Made by a program: the position numbers and the translations under genes. 64,000 nt of DNA from Nocardioides zeae (GTDB lineage: Bacteria; Actinomycetota; Actinomycetes; Propionibacteriales; Nocardioidaceae), in NCBI RefSeq assembly GCF_030818655.1, contig NZ_JAUTAN010000001.1, positions 2,728,001 to 2,792,000 on the forward strand, read 5' to 3'. The notes beneath the pieces were generated by a model. It made no database searches. It was not told where the DNA came from and was given only the letters and a program-made list of their open reading frames with translations. Of this stretch, positions 16,430 to 25,469 are shown piece by piece; the first letter of the stretch is position 1, and every line of letters begins with the position of its first letter.

Positions 16430-17992
16430 TCAGTCCTTCGAGAACATCGCAAGCATGCGACGGGTCACGGCGAATCCGCCGAAGATGTTGATGCTGGCCA
16501 GCAGGATCGCGACGGCCGAGAGCACCTGGACGACCGTGTCGTGGGACGTGATCTGCACGAGGGCACCGACGACGATGATCCCGGAGATCGCGTTCGTCAC
16601 CGACATGAGCGGCGTGTGGAGCGCGTGCGCGACCTTGCCGATCACGTAGTAGCCGATGACGATCGAGAGCACGAGCACGGTGAAGTGCTGCGGGATCGGC
16701 TGGGGTGCGGTCGCGTTCACGAGGAACAGCAGCGCGATGCCCAGGCCGATGAGGCCGTACTTCCGGGCCGGGGACGGCGGCGCCTTCTCCACGACCGGGG
16801 CGGCGGGAGCCGCCGGGGCGGCCGCGGCCGGCGCGGCCGACACCTGGACGGGCGGCGGGGGCCACGTCGTCTCGCCGGCACGCACGACCGCCACGCCCCG
16901 CTGCACGACGTCGTCGAAGTCGAGCACCAGGGTGCCGTCCTTCTCCGGGGTCAGCAGCTTGAGCAGGTTGACGAGGTTGGTGCCGAACAGCTGCGAGGCC
17001 TGCGTGGGCAGGCGGCCCGCGAGGTCGGTGTAGCCGAGGATGACCACGCCGTTGTCGGTGACGACCCGCTCGCCGGCCACCGAGCCCTCGACGTTGCCGC
17101 CCTGGGCCGCGGCCATGTCGACGATCACGGACCCGGGCTTCATCGACGCCACGTCGGCCGCGGTCAGCAGCCGCGGTGCCGCGCGTCCCGGGATGAGCGC
17201 CGTGGTGATGACGATGTCGACGTCCGCCGCCTGCTCGGAGTAGATCTCCGCGGCGCGCGCGTTGTAGGCGTCGCTCGTGGCCTTGGCGTAGCCGTCGGAG
17301 GAGACCTCCTTGGCCTCCTCGGGCACGACGACCTCGAGGTACTCGCCACCGATCGACTTGACCTGGTCGGCGACCTCGGGCCGCGGGTCGGTCGCGCGCA
17401 CGATGGCGCCGAGCGAGGAGGCGGCCCCGATGGCCGCGAGGCCGGCGACGCCGGCGCCCGCGACGAGCACCTTCGCCGGCGGCACCTTGCCCGCCGCCGT
17501 GACCTGGCCGGTGAAGAAGCGTCCGAACTCGTGGGCGGCCTCGATGACGGCGCGGTAGCCCGCGATGTTGGCCATCGACGACAGCACGTCCATCGACTGG
17601 GCGCGCGAGATGCGCGGGACCGCGTCCATGGCGAGCGCGGTGATGTCCTTGCCGAGCGCGCCGCGCCCGAGCTTCTCGACCAGCTCGGGCCGCAGGGCCG
17701 GGCTCAGCAGGGAGATGAGCGTCGCGCCGTCCGCCAGCCGCGCGAGCTCCGTGTCGGTGGGCGCGTTGATCTTCAGCACGACGGCGCTGCCCCAGGCCGC
17801 GTCGCCGCTGACGACCTGGGCGCCGGCCGCGGCGTACGCCTCGTCGGTGAAGGAGGCGGCCTCACCGGCCCCCGACTCGACGACGACCTCGTAGCCGAGA
17901 CCGACCAGCTGCTTCACGGTCGCGGGCGTGCCCGCGACCCGTGCCTCCCCGGGCGCCGACTCGGCGACGATCCCCAAGCGTGACTGACTCAT
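16430..17992 (-). CDS. pntA: NAD(P) transhydrogenase subunit alpha
   Basis: PntA binds NAD(H) and contributes membrane helices to the transhydrogenase. The 520 residues match the undivided E. coli-type alpha subunit. The N-terminal alanine-dehydrogenase-like domain has the dinucleotide motif [15 protein letters not shown] near residue 170. A Pro/Ala-rich linker near residue 390 is followed by about four membrane helices. ATG 17992 is chosen over an in-frame upstream extension because GAGAAGGA sits correctly before it and [12 protein letters not shown] matches the family start. A TAGCCT box about 80 bases upstream is a possible -10. Confidence 0.95.
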   Translation of the reverse strand: MSQSRLGIVAESAPGEARVAGTPATVKQLVGLGYEVVVESGAGEAASFTDEAYAAAGAQVVSGDAAWGSAVVLKINAPTDTELARLADGATLISLLSPALRPELVEKLGRGALGKDITALAMDAVPRISRAQSMDVLSSMANIAGYRAVIEAAHEFGRFFTGQVTAAGKVPPAKVLVAGAGVAGLAAIGAASSLGAIVRATDPRPEVADQVKSIGGEYLEVVVPEEAKEVSSDGYAKATSDAYNARAAEIYSEQAADVDIVITTALIPGRAAPRLLTAADVASMKPGSVIVDMAAAQGGNVEGSVAGERVVTDNGVVILGYTDLAGRLPTQASQLFGTNLVNLLKLLTPEKDGTLVLDFDDVVQRGVAVVRAGETTWPPPPVQVSAAPAAAAPAAPAAPVVEKAPPSPARKYGLIGLGIALLFLVNATAPQPIPQHFTVLVLSIVIGYYVIGKVAHALHTPLMSVTNAISGIIVVGALVQITSHDTVVQVLSAVAILLASINIFGGFAVTRRMLAMFSKD

Positions 17993-18212
17993 GCGTGTCC
18001 TTCTCCGTCCAGCGGTGACGAGACGTGCCTGTACCTCGCTCCGGACGCGCGACGGCGCGACCTCGGGGAAGGCTAGGGCCCGTGGCGTGCACCGCAAGGC
18101 CCCCGTCCACGATTTTCTGGACGGTGGACACGGATACGCCGTGATTGGAGCGTTCGAACGGCCGCCATGAGACGGACATCACAGAGCGAGCGCTCGGTCG
18201 CGAGGCCCGTTC

Positions 18213-19658
18213 CTACGGCGTGCGGTAGGTGAAGAGCTCGCCCGCCCCGACGGAGTAGCGGCGCGTGGTCGACCCGACCTTCACGGCCACCACCTGGGTG
18301 CTCGTCGTGTGGTTGACGCCGACGACGCCCGTCGTGCCGTCGGGGTTGCGGAAGGCCGCCACGGCGGTGCCGGACGCCGACGACGAGACGGGCAGGACCC
18401 GGGCCCCGGGCTGTGCCGCGCGGGTCAGGTGGGCGAGCAGGTAGAACTCCGGCCCGGCGCTGACGCGCGTGCCGTCGATCGTGAGGAGCCCGCGGCAGCT
18501 GCGGCAGCCGTAGCGCGACGCCGTGTCGATCGGGCCGTTCGCCGCGTCGAGGGCGAGGTTCCACATCAGCAGGCCCGAGGAGCCGTTGGCCACGGGGACG
18601 GCCACCAGGTTGCGCAGCTGCCAGGCGAAGCTGCTGGCCCAGGTGTCGGTGGTGCCCGTGCACTCGGTGATGATCCGGAACGGCGTGGGGCCGTTCATCT
18701 GCGACGGCGTGCCGCCGTAGCAGTGGTACGCCGAGCCGTCGAACGATCCCGGGGCCGCGGCGACGATCTGGTCGTAGGCCCAGCGGTGCTCCCAGTTGTG
18801 GTCACCGGCCCACAGGGCGACGTCGCTCGGCAGCTGCGGCCGGACCTGCTGGCCCAGCGCGGCCATCTGCCCGACCTCCATCGTCATCGTCGCGTAGTCC
18901 GACGAGTGCGCGGGCTCGTTGCCCAGGGTCAGGGCCCGCAGCGGCACCCCGCGCCGCTGCAGCTCCTGGGCCTGGGAGACGAGGAACGCGCCGTACGCCG
19001 CCGTGCTGTCGCTGCGCAGGCCGCCGCCCCGCAGGGAGCCGCTCGTCTTCATCGCGGCGGGCGCGCTCCAGCCGGCGGCCACGACGCGCAGGTCGGGACG
19101 GAGCGGGAGGATGCCCTGGGTGATCGTGGAGATCGCCCGCAGGGCCTCCGGGGCGGGGCTCGCGGCGGTGCCGTCCCACGACCAGGTCCACGACGTGGGC
19201 GAGAAGTCGGTCGAGCTGAGGGGCAGGCGCAGGGCATCGAGGCGGGCGCCGTCGGCGCGGGTCGGGTCGAAGAGCAGGCGCTGCGCGTCGGCGTTGCCGG
19301 CCAGCAGGCTGACGGACGCGTCCGTCAGGGCCGCGCCCGTGCCCCACCAGGTCTGCTGCGGACGCGTGGTGTCGACGGTGAAGGTGACGGTGGCCGACTT
19401 CGTCGTCGTCCCCACGGAAGTCAGGCGGCGCGTGCTCGCCGTCGGCGACGTGACGACGAACGACGGCGTGACCGTGGCGGCCGCGACGCCGGCTCCGGCG
19501 ACGGCGGGAGCCGCCCCCGAGGGGTCGACGCCGACAGCGAGCAGGCTCGTGACGAGCAGGCCGGCGACGGCGGCGATCCGACGGACGGAGCCACGCGGGA
19601 CGGACGGGACGGACGGGAGGGAGGACCGGCGGGAGGAGGCCGAGAGCGGGAGGGGCAC
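18213..19658 (-). CDS. secreted glycoside hydrolase family 30 protein
   Basis: A 481-residue exported glycosidase of family GH30, which includes beta-glucosylceramidase-like, beta-1,6-glucanase and xylanase enzymes. GTG 19658 is the only plausible start and gives a long signal peptide with an Arg-rich n-region and the core AAVAGLLVTSLLAVGV. The catalytic domain begins at QTWWGTGAALTDASV near residue 125. The proposed acid/base glutamate is in LTLGNEPAHS near residue 255 and the nucleophile in RIITECTG near residue 345. A C-terminal beta-sandwich side domain follows. No neighbouring sugar genes suggest a substrate. The ribosome site is weak, so the start is the least certain part. Confidence 0.82.
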   Translation of the reverse strand: MPLPLSASSRRSSLPSVPSVPRGSVRRIAAVAGLLVTSLLAVGVDPSGAAPAVAGAGVAAATVTPSFVVTSPTASTRRLTSVGTTTKSATVTFTVDTTRPQQTWWGTGAALTDASVSLLAGNADAQRLLFDPTRADGARLDALRLPLSSTDFSPTSWTWSWDGTAASPAPEALRAISTITQGILPLRPDLRVVAAGWSAPAAMKTSGSLRGGGLRSDSTAAYGAFLVSQAQELQRRGVPLRALTLGNEPAHSSDYATMTMEVGQMAALGQQVRPQLPSDVALWAGDHNWEHRWAYDQIVAAAPGSFDGSAYHCYGGTPSQMNGPTPFRIITECTGTTDTWASSFAWQLRNLVAVPVANGSSGLLMWNLALDAANGPIDTASRYGCRSCRGLLTIDGTRVSAGPEFYLLAHLTRAAQPGARVLPVSSSASGTAVAAFRNPDGTTGVVGVNHTTSTQVVAVKVGSTTRRYSVGAGELFTYRTP

Positions 19659-19723
19659 GTGGGAGGTGATCGGCAGGGCGCGGCCGGACCTGAAGCGATC
19701 CGGCCTACGCACCCCCGCCGGCC

Positions 19724-19969
19724 TCACGCGCGTGCGTCCGCGTCCGTGGTCTCCTCCACGTAGGGGTGGGCGTCGACGAACTGGCGCGTCTCCGCGTACA
19801 TCCGCTGGATGTAGGCCTCCAGCTGCTCGTCCTCCACCCGCCACTGGCCCCGGCCGCCGATCTTGATCGCCGGCAGGTCGCCGCGTCGGACCAGCGCGTA
19901 GACCTGCGCGCTCGAGGTGTTGAGCACCTCGGCGACGTCGGCGAGCGTGAGGAAGCGGGGCGAGGCCAT
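19724..19969 (-). CDS. small helix-turn-helix (excisionase/BldC-like) DNA-binding protein
   Basis: An 81-residue MerR-superfamily helix-turn-helix protein of the excisionase/HTH_17 type. FLTLADVAEVLNTSSAQVYA forms the HTH, and LPAIKIGGRGQWRV forms the beta-wing. BldC-type proteins of this size are common in actinobacteria. ATG 19969 has AGGA just upstream. The acidic C-terminal tail (about residues 60-81) is unusual relative to BldC. It stands alone between the GH30 gene and htrA. There is no integrase nearby, so it is more likely a regulator than a phage excisionase. Confidence 0.85.
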   Translation of the reverse strand: MASPRFLTLADVAEVLNTSSAQVYALVRRGDLPAIKIGGRGQWRVEDEQLEAYIQRMYAETRQFVDAHPYVEETTDADARA

Positions 19970-20033
19970 GGGTCCTACTCTGCCACCGACGGGGCGTCGA
20001 CGCCCCCACCCACCGCCGACCTGTGGAGGAGGG

Positions 20034-21395
20034 TCAGCCGGTCTGCTCGCCGAGCACGATCTCGACGGTGCGCTCGTCGCCGTCGCGCAGCACGGTGAGC
20101 TCGACCTCGTCGCCGGGCGCGTAGCTGCGCAGCGCGACGATGAGCTCCGCACCACCGGTGACGACCTGGCCGTTCACGGCGGTCACGAGGTCGCCCTCGA
20201 CCAGCCCGGCGTCCTCCGCCGGGCTGCCCTCGTTGACCTCGTCCACGAGCGCACCCTCGCCGGCCCCCTCGCCGCCGACCTGCACCTGGGCGCCGATGAC
20301 GGGGTACGTCGCCTCCCCGTCCGCGATGATCTGGCCGGCCGTGCGGAGCACCTGCTCGGAGGGGATCGCGAAGCCGACGCCGATGCTGCCGCCGGAGCCG
20401 CTGATGCCGCCGGTGGTCGCGATCGCCGAGTTCACGCCCACGACCTGGCCGGCGAGGTCGACCAGGGGCCCGCCCGAGTTGCCGGGGTTGATGGCCGCGT
20501 CGGTCTGGACGGCGTTGATGTAGGACGCGCCGTCGTCGGCGTTGCCCGTGGTCACGGGACGGTTCTTCGCGCTGACGATGCCGGCGGTCACGGTCGCGGC
20601 GAGGCCCAGCGGCGAGCCGATCGCGACGACGCCCTCACCGACGACGAGGTCGTCGGCGGAGCCGAAGGACACCGGCGCCATCTCCCGCGCCTCGTCGGCG
20701 CGGAGCACGGCGATGTCGTAGACCGGGCTGCGCCCGACCACCTCCACCTCGAACTTGCGGCCGTCGGTGGCCTGCACCTCGACGGTGCCGCCGTCCACCG
20801 CGCCCTCGATGACGTGGTTGTTGGTGATGATGTGGCCCTCGCCGTCGAAGACGAAGCCCGAGCCCGTGGCGTCGTCGCCGCCCTCGGACAGGGCGAACAC
20901 CTGCAGCGTGCTGGGGAGCAGCTGCGAGGCGACCGCCGCCACCGACGTGTTGTCCTCGTCGAGGGGCGGGGCGGTCTCGACGTCGAGCCCCTCGGCGCCG
21001 CTGACCTGCGAGCCCCCGCCGGAGCCGGCGTCGTCCTCGCGGGACGCCTGGTAGGCCATCCCGCCGAGCGCGCCGCCGCCCGCTCCGACGACCAGCGCCA
21101 GGAGGACGACGGTGGGGACGAGCCAGCCCGGCACGCCGGTGCGCCGGGCCCGCGACGTACCCGCCGGCGCCGCCGGGAGCAGTCCGGAGCCGGTGTCGGC
21201 CGCGTGCTTCGGCCCACCGCTCGGGTCACGGCCGAGGGTGGGGAAGTCCTGCGTGTCGTCGTCGCGGGGGGCCGTGTCGTGGCGCGGGCTCGCGTCGGCC
21301 CCCGGGGCCGGGTACGACGCGAGGGGGCGCGTCGGCTCCGGCTGGTGCTCGTCGTGGTGCTCGCGCGGCTGCCCCTCGGCGTCGCGTCCCGTCAC
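20034..21395 (-). CDS. htrA: HtrA/DegP-like membrane-anchored serine protease
   Basis: A 453-residue trypsin-like protease of the HtrA family. A charged, Pro-rich cytoplasmic segment (residues 1-85) precedes one membrane helix, GWLVPTVVLLALVVGAGGGA. The extracytoplasmic protease domain shows the catalytic triad in ITNNHVIEG (His), YDIAVLRAD (Asp) and NPGNSGGP (Ser). A single PDZ domain ends the protein, with GLVEGDLVTAVNGQ near residue 405. The GTG start overlaps the anti-sigma gene stop. With sigE and rseA it reproduces the mycobacterial sigE-rseA-htrA envelope-stress module. Confidence 0.93.
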   Translation of the reverse strand: MTGRDAEGQPREHHDEHQPEPTRPLASYPAPGADASPRHDTAPRDDDTQDFPTLGRDPSGGPKHAADTGSGLLPAAPAGTSRARRTGVPGWLVPTVVLLALVVGAGGGALGGMAYQASREDDAGSGGGSQVSGAEGLDVETAPPLDEDNTSVAAVASQLLPSTLQVFALSEGGDDATGSGFVFDGEGHIITNNHVIEGAVDGGTVEVQATDGRKFEVEVVGRSPVYDIAVLRADEAREMAPVSFGSADDLVVGEGVVAIGSPLGLAATVTAGIVSAKNRPVTTGNADDGASYINAVQTDAAINPGNSGGPLVDLAGQVVGVNSAIATTGGISGSGGSIGVGFAIPSEQVLRTAGQIIADGEATYPVIGAQVQVGGEGAGEGALVDEVNEGSPAEDAGLVEGDLVTAVNGQVVTGGAELIVALRSYAPGDEVELTVLRDGDERTVEIVLGEQTG

Positions 21396-21895
21396 CGGCG
21401 GGCTCCGTCACCCTCGGCCTCGGCGGGCCGGGAGGCGGAGCGGGACGGCGTGGCGGTGGAACCGAACACGTCGGAGATGGCGGTGATGCTCGAGACGGTG
21501 GGCCGGTTGGTCGGCGCCGGGGCCGGGGACGTGGCGCCGAGGGCGACGACGCCGAGCATCGCGGCACCGACGGCGCCACCGCCGACGGCCGCGAGGGTCC
21601 AGCGGTGACGGCGCTGGTCGGCCGCCGTGGTGGGGAGCACCCAGGAGCCGGCCTGCGCGTAGGACGCGATCAGCTCGTCGTCGCACAGCCGTCCCCGGAA
21701 CGAGTCGGAGAGGCCGCACCGCGGCTCGGGGAGCGCGGAGAGCGCGTTCTTGACCCACGCCTCGGTCTCGAGGTGCTGCTGGCAGACCTCGCAGTCGTCG
21801 ACGTGCGCCCACGCGAGCTCGGCGTCCCGCTCGGCCAGCCGGTCGTCGAGCAGGTCGCTGATCTTGGTGCCGCCGAGGTGACCCAGGATCGTCAT
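21392..21895 (-). CDS. rseA: anti-sigma factor, RseA-like
   Basis: A 167-residue zinc-finger anti-sigma factor. The cytoplasmic domain has the ZAS motif HVDDCEVC (HxxxCxxC) near residue 30, which binds the cognate ECF sigma factor. A hydrophobic segment, LAAVGGGAVGAAMLGVVALG, around residues 105-125 probably crosses the membrane and is followed by a short Ser/Thr/Pro-rich tail. ATG 21895 lies four bases past the sigE stop, and its own stop overlaps htrA (GTGA), so synthesis of the three proteins is coupled. Confidence 0.9.
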   Translation of the reverse strand: MTILGHLGGTKISDLLDDRLAERDAELAWAHVDDCEVCQQHLETEAWVKNALSALPEPRCGLSDSFRGRLCDDELIASYAQAGSWVLPTTAADQRRHRWTLAAVGGGAVGAAMLGVVALGATSPAPAPTNRPTVSSITAISDVFGSTATPSRSASRPAEAEGDGARR

Positions 21896-21899
21896 CGGC

Positions 21900-22625
21900 T
21901 CACCTCGGACCAGCGGGGGCCATGCGACGGCCCACCAGGCCCTCGGCGGTGCCGGTCGTGACGCGGCGCGCGGCCTCGGCCGCGCCCTGGGCGGCCGTGC
22001 GGACCGCGGGGATGGGGCCGGTGCGCGGACCGGCGTACCGCGTGCGGCCGGCCGCCGGCGCACGGTGGGCCAGCGCCTGCCGGAGCTGGGCGCGGCCGCG
22101 GTGGATGCGGGAGCGCACCGTGCCGATCTTGACGCCGAGGATGTCGGCGATCTCGTCGTAGGTCATGCCCTCGACGTCGCACAGCACGACGGCCACGCGG
22201 AACTCCGGCGAGAGCTGCGCGAGCGCGCCCTCGACGTCGTCGTCGAACGTGCGGTCGCCGACGGCGGCGGCCGGGCCGGGAGCGCTGGCCGCCATGGCCT
22301 CCGCGCGCTCCGTGGAGAGCGCGTCGAAGCGTAGGCGCTGCTTGCGGCGGGCCTGGTCGAGGAACAGGTTCGTGGTGATGCGGTGCAGCCAGCCCTCGAA
22401 GGAGCCGGTCTCGGTCTCGGTGAAGCCGTCGAGGCTGCGGAACACCCGGACGAAGACCTCCTGCGTCAGGTCCTCGGCGTCGGGTCGGTTGCCGGTCAGG
22501 CGGTAGGCGAGCCGGAACACCCGGTCGGAGTGGCGCGTGACCACGTCCTCCCAGGACGTGCTCGCCGCTCCCCCGCTGCCCGCGGGACTCTCGCCTCGGC
22601 CACTCACAGGGCCACCCTCGCTCAC
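21900..22625 (-). CDS. sigE: ECF RNA polymerase sigma factor, SigE-like
   Basis: A 241-residue extracytoplasmic-function sigma factor. Region 2 spans about residues 30-95 (DRVFRLAYRLTGNRPDAEDL, then FEGWLHRITTNLFLDQ). Region 4 spans about 130-185 (LSPEFRVAVVLCDVEGMTYD, then GVKIGTVRSRIHRGRAQLR). A 50-residue Arg/Ala-rich C-terminal extension is longer than usual. It starts at GTG 22625; another in-frame GTG lies seven codons in. The adjacent anti-sigma and HtrA genes and the divergent O-methyltransferase match the mycobacterial sigE locus, so an envelope-stress role is likely. Confidence 0.93.
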   Translation of the reverse strand: MSEGGPVSGRGESPAGSGGAASTSWEDVVTRHSDRVFRLAYRLTGNRPDAEDLTQEVFVRVFRSLDGFTETETGSFEGWLHRITTNLFLDQARRKQRLRFDALSTERAEAMAASAPGPAAAVGDRTFDDDVEGALAQLSPEFRVAVVLCDVEGMTYDEIADILGVKIGTVRSRIHRGRAQLRQALAHRAPAAGRTRYAGPRTGPIPAVRTAAQGAAEAARRVTTGTAEGLVGRRMAPAGPR

Positions 22626-22783
22626 CGAACCACTCCGTCTCTCGTCGCACCACTCGTCGTACCCGGGACCGGCGGCCCCGCAGCTGCGACCGGCGGGGCT
22701 CTACCCCGCCGACGCCCATCCCACACCCGCAGCTCGCAGGCAGGTGCGCGATGCGCAGCAATCTAGTGACGCGTACTGAGAAC

Positions 22784-22809
22784 AACCTGTGATTCCGCCC
22801 GATAGTTCC
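22784..22809 (-). promoter_or_regulatory. candidate ECF-type promoter for sigE
   Basis: On the minus strand GGAAC (22809-22805) is followed after 18 bases by GTT (22786-22784). This matches the GGAAY-N18-GTT architecture used by actinobacterial SigE/SigR-type sigma factors and would allow SigE to activate its own gene with a leader of about 150 bases. Confidence 0.5.
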
Positions 22810-22891
22810 CGCGGCGCCGGATCGGTTCCCCGATCGCCGCCGACCCGGTACGTCGCGGTGCGGGGCCGCGCGGAGCGGGGCCCGGAGAGCA

Positions 22892-22897
22892 TAGAGT
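22892..22897 (+). promoter_or_regulatory. -10 box for the O-methyltransferase gene
   Basis: TAGAGT fits the TANNNT pattern. The predicted transcript start is about 40 bases before the AGGAGG ribosome site and start codon. Confidence 0.5.
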
Positions 22898-22943
22898 TCG
22901 AGGTCAGGGCGTTCCCCGCCCGCAGCGCACCCAGGAGGCCGTC

Positions 22944-23582
22944 ATCACCACCCCCATCACCGCCGCGAGCTGGACCTACTCCGAGGAGCTCGTCGCCGAG
23001 GACGAGGTGCTGCTCGGCGCGCGTGCCCGGGCGGAGGAGGTCGGCGTCGTCCCCGTCAGCCCCGGTGCGGGTGCCGCGCTGCGCTTCCTGGCCGCCGTGC
23101 TCGACGCGCGCGCGGTCGTCGAGATCGGGACGGGCACCGGCGTCTCGGGCCTCTGGCTGCTGCGCGGCATGCGCGCCGACGGCGTGCTGACGAGCGTCGA
23201 CGTCGAGGCGGAGCACCAGCGGCTCGCCAAGGAGACCTTCGCCGAGGCGGGCATCCCCTCGCAGCGGGTGCGCGCGATCCCCGGCGCCGCCCTCGACGTG
23301 CTGCCGCGGCTCACCGACGGGCACTACGACCTCGTGCTCTGCGACGGCGACAAGCTCGAGTACGCGGCGTACCTGACGGCGGCGCTGCGCCTGCTGCGCC
23401 CGGGCGGGGTCGTCGTGTTCGACAACGCGCTGTGGCACGACCGGGTCGCCGACCCGGCCAAGCGCGACGAGACCACCATCGCCATCCGCGACCTGGGCCG
23501 CGCGGTGGCGGCGTCCGAGGAGCTCGTGCCCGTGCTCCTGCCCGTCGGTGACGGGCTGCTCGCCGCGAAGAAGATCGGCTGA
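22944..23582 (+). CDS. O-methyltransferase, apparently with an ATC start codon
   Basis: A SAM-dependent O-methyltransferase of the catechol/caffeoyl-CoA type, 212 residues from 22944. The SAM motif is VVEIGTGTGVSGLWLL near residue 60, and LVLCDGDKLEYAAYL follows near residue 135. The conserved N-terminus ITTPITAASWTYSEELVAED is encoded upstream of the first GTG (23007), but that stretch has no ATG, GTG or TTG. AGGAGG at 22933-22938 is spaced five bases before an ATC at 22944, so a rare ATC start is the simplest reading. Starting at 23007 would lose 21 conserved residues. It is divergent from sigE, as in mycobacteria. Confidence 0.75.
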   Translation: MTTPITAASWTYSEELVAEDEVLLGARARAEEVGVVPVSPGAGAALRFLAAVLDARAVVEIGTGTGVSGLWLLRGMRADGVLTSVDVEAEHQRLAKETFAEAGIPSQRVRAIPGAALDVLPRLTDGHYDLVLCDGDKLEYAAYLTAALRLLRPGGVVVFDNALWHDRVADPAKRDETTIAIRDLGRAVAASEELVPVLLPVGDGLLAAKKIG

Positions 23583-23583
23583 C

Positions 23584-23609
23584 CCCGCCGACCACCCCCG
23601 GTCGGCGGG
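23584..23609. terminator. bidirectional terminator between convergent genes
   Basis: Perfect 10-bp stem CCCGCCGACC / GGTCGGCGGG with a 6-base loop, in the 33-base gap between the O-methyltransferase and pepA. Confidence 0.65.
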
Positions 23610-23615
23610 CGGGCG

Positions 23616-25298
23616 TCAGAACCCGTTGACCCGGCCGTCCCGGCCCGCGAGCCAGTCGAGCAGCAGGCGCGGGCCGAAGCCGGTCGGACCGGAGGTCCAC
23701 TCGTCGGCGTCCTTCGCCGCGTCGCCGACCGACGCGATGTCGAGGTGCGCCCAGGGGACGTCGCCCACGAAGTGGCGCAGGAAGAGCGCCGCCGTGATGG
23801 CGCCCGGACCGCCGGGGGCGTTGTCGGCGTCCGCGATCGTCGAGGCGAGCTTCTCCTCGTAGACGTCGGCCAGCGGGAGGCGCCACAGCGGCTCCCCCGC
23901 GCGACCGCCGGAGGCGAGCAGTGCCTCGGCGAGCGGGTCGGAGGTGGCGAAGAGACCGCCGGTGCGGAGCCCGAGCGCCACCTTGCCCGCGCCCGTCAGG
24001 GTCGCGACGTCGACGAGCACGGCGGGGTCGAGCCGGTCCACCGCGTAGGCCAGCGCGTCGGCCAGCACGAGCCGGCCCTCGGCGTCGGTGTTGGTGACCT
24101 CGGTCGTGCGCCCGCCGTAGTGGCGCAGCACGTCCCCGGGGCGCAGCGCGTCGCCACCGACCGCGTTCTCCGCGGTCGCGACGAGGCCGGTCACCCGCAC
24201 CGGGCAGCCGACGGCCGCCAGGGCGGCAAGCGTCGCGATGACGACGGCGCCGCCGGTCATGTCGCGCTTCATGGTGCGCATGCCCTCGGCGGGCTTGATC
24301 GACAGACCGCCGGTGTCGAAGGTGATGCCCTTGCCGACCAGCACCACCCGCGGCGTGCGCCGCAGGGCCGCGCGGGAGAGCCCCGGCGGCGTGTAGTCGA
24401 GGCGGATCAGCACCGGCGGGGTCGCCGAGGCGCGTCCGACGGCGACGATGCCGCCGAAACCCCGCCGCCGCAGCTCGTCGACCTCGGTCACCTCGACCTC
24501 GAGGCCGTGCTGCGCGCCCAGTGCCTCGGCCTGGTCCGCGAGCCAGCGCGGGGACTTCACGTTGGAGGGGACGGTCGCGAGGAGCCGCGACGTCCAGCCG
24601 GCACGGGCGACCGCGACGGCGCGCTCGACGACGGCGGCGACCGCGTCGTCGTCGGGCAGTCCCGCGAGCACGAGCACGCCGAGCGGGCTCCGCTCGTCGT
24701 CACGCTCGGACCAGCGGAAGGAGAAGGCACCCAGGGTGGCCCCCACGACGTACGCCGCGAGCGCGTCGTCGGTCTCGGCGACGGCCGCGACGGCACTCGT
24801 CACGGCCGCACGGCCCGCGCAGGCACGGGCGGTCGCCGCCCCGGCGCGGCGCAGGTCCTCGACCCGGCCGGCACCGACGCCGACGAGGAGCAGGAGCCGC
24901 ACCTCGTCGTCCCCGGGCCCGAGCAGCGGGACGCGCGTGACCTCGCCCGCCCGGCCGGTCGCCCGGTGGGCCGCCAGCTCGGCGTGCAGGTCGACGTCCC
25001 ACCGCTCGGCGACCTCGGCTCCGCCGGGACCGACCACGAGGTCGGGCCCCGCGTCCGACCCGTCGCCCGGCCCGTCGCCCGGCCCGTCGTCGGCACCCTC
25101 CCCCGCCCCGCCAGCGTCCTCGCTGGTGGGCGGAGGGAGCACCGCGACGGCGAGCACCGCACCGCGGTCGGGGTCGTCCCCGACATCGGCGAGGGAGCCG
25201 CGTCGCTCGACCTCCGGCGGGGCGGGCTGCGGAGGCAGCCCGCTCAGCGGGAGGCCGAGCACGGCGTGGACGGCGGCGGTCGGGGCGTCAGGCGACAC
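23616..25298 (-). CDS. pepA: leucyl aminopeptidase, family M17
   Basis: A cytoplasmic two-metal aminopeptidase that removes N-terminal residues from peptides. At 560 residues it is longer than the usual ~500. The extra length includes a Gly/Asp-rich insert near residues 65-85 (GDGPGDGPGDGSDAGP). The catalytic domain shows VLVGKGITFDTGGLSIKP around residue 325 and the family signature NTDAEGRLVLADAL near residue 405. It starts at GTG 25298, just after the stop of the DUF3117 gene, with which it is probably cotranscribed. Confidence 0.92.
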   Translation of the reverse strand: MSPDAPTAAVHAVLGLPLSGLPPQPAPPEVERRGSLADVGDDPDRGAVLAVAVLPPPTSEDAGGAGEGADDGPGDGPGDGSDAGPDLVVGPGGAEVAERWDVDLHAELAAHRATGRAGEVTRVPLLGPGDDEVRLLLLVGVGAGRVEDLRRAGAATARACAGRAAVTSAVAAVAETDDALAAYVVGATLGAFSFRWSERDDERSPLGVLVLAGLPDDDAVAAVVERAVAVARAGWTSRLLATVPSNVKSPRWLADQAEALGAQHGLEVEVTEVDELRRRGFGGIVAVGRASATPPVLIRLDYTPPGLSRAALRRTPRVVLVGKGITFDTGGLSIKPAEGMRTMKRDMTGGAVVIATLAALAAVGCPVRVTGLVATAENAVGGDALRPGDVLRHYGGRTTEVTNTDAEGRLVLADALAYAVDRLDPAVLVDVATLTGAGKVALGLRTGGLFATSDPLAEALLASGGRAGEPLWRLPLADVYEEKLASTIADADNAPGGPGAITAALFLRHFVGDVPWAHLDIASVGDAAKDADEWTSGPTGFGPRLLLDWLAGRDGRVNGF

Positions 25299-25301
25299 GT
25301 G

Positions 25302-25469
25302 TCAGGAGACGACGGCCTTGAGGGCGTCACCGAGGTTGCCGGCCTCCTCGGCGTTGAGCTCCACGACGAGGCGGCCACCGCCCTCGAGGGGAACGCGCAT
25401 CACGATGCCGCGACCTTCCTTGGTGACCTCGAGCGGACCGTCGCCGGTCCTCGGCTTCATCGCCGCCAT
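25302..25469 (-). CDS. DUF3117 small conserved protein
   Basis: A 55-residue protein, MAAMKPRTGDGPLEVTKEGR at its start and ending LGDALKAVVS. It matches the highly conserved actinobacterial DUF3117 family (M. tuberculosis Rv1211 type). ATG 25469 is preceded by AAGAGGTG. Its stop lies just ahead of the pepA GTG. The function of the family is not known to me. Near-invariance in actinobacteria and the neighbourhood (dapE, LOG protein, sigE) resemble the mycobacterial locus. Confidence 0.9.
   Translation of the reverse strand: MAAMKPRTGDGPLEVTKEGRGIVMRVPLEGGGRLVVELNAEEAGNLGDALKAVVS

Larger units (their letters stand above)
22626..22943. other. divergent control region between sigE and the O-methyltransferase
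   Basis: A 318-base non-coding region. It carries a candidate ECF promoter for sigE at 22784-22809 and a TANNNT box for the methyltransferase at 22892-22897. No inverted-repeat family members are present. Confidence 0.6.

Noticed and set aside
19724..19969. Phage or integrative-element excisionase
   Set aside because: No integrase, attachment site or phage genes are nearby; a BldC-like regulator is more likely.
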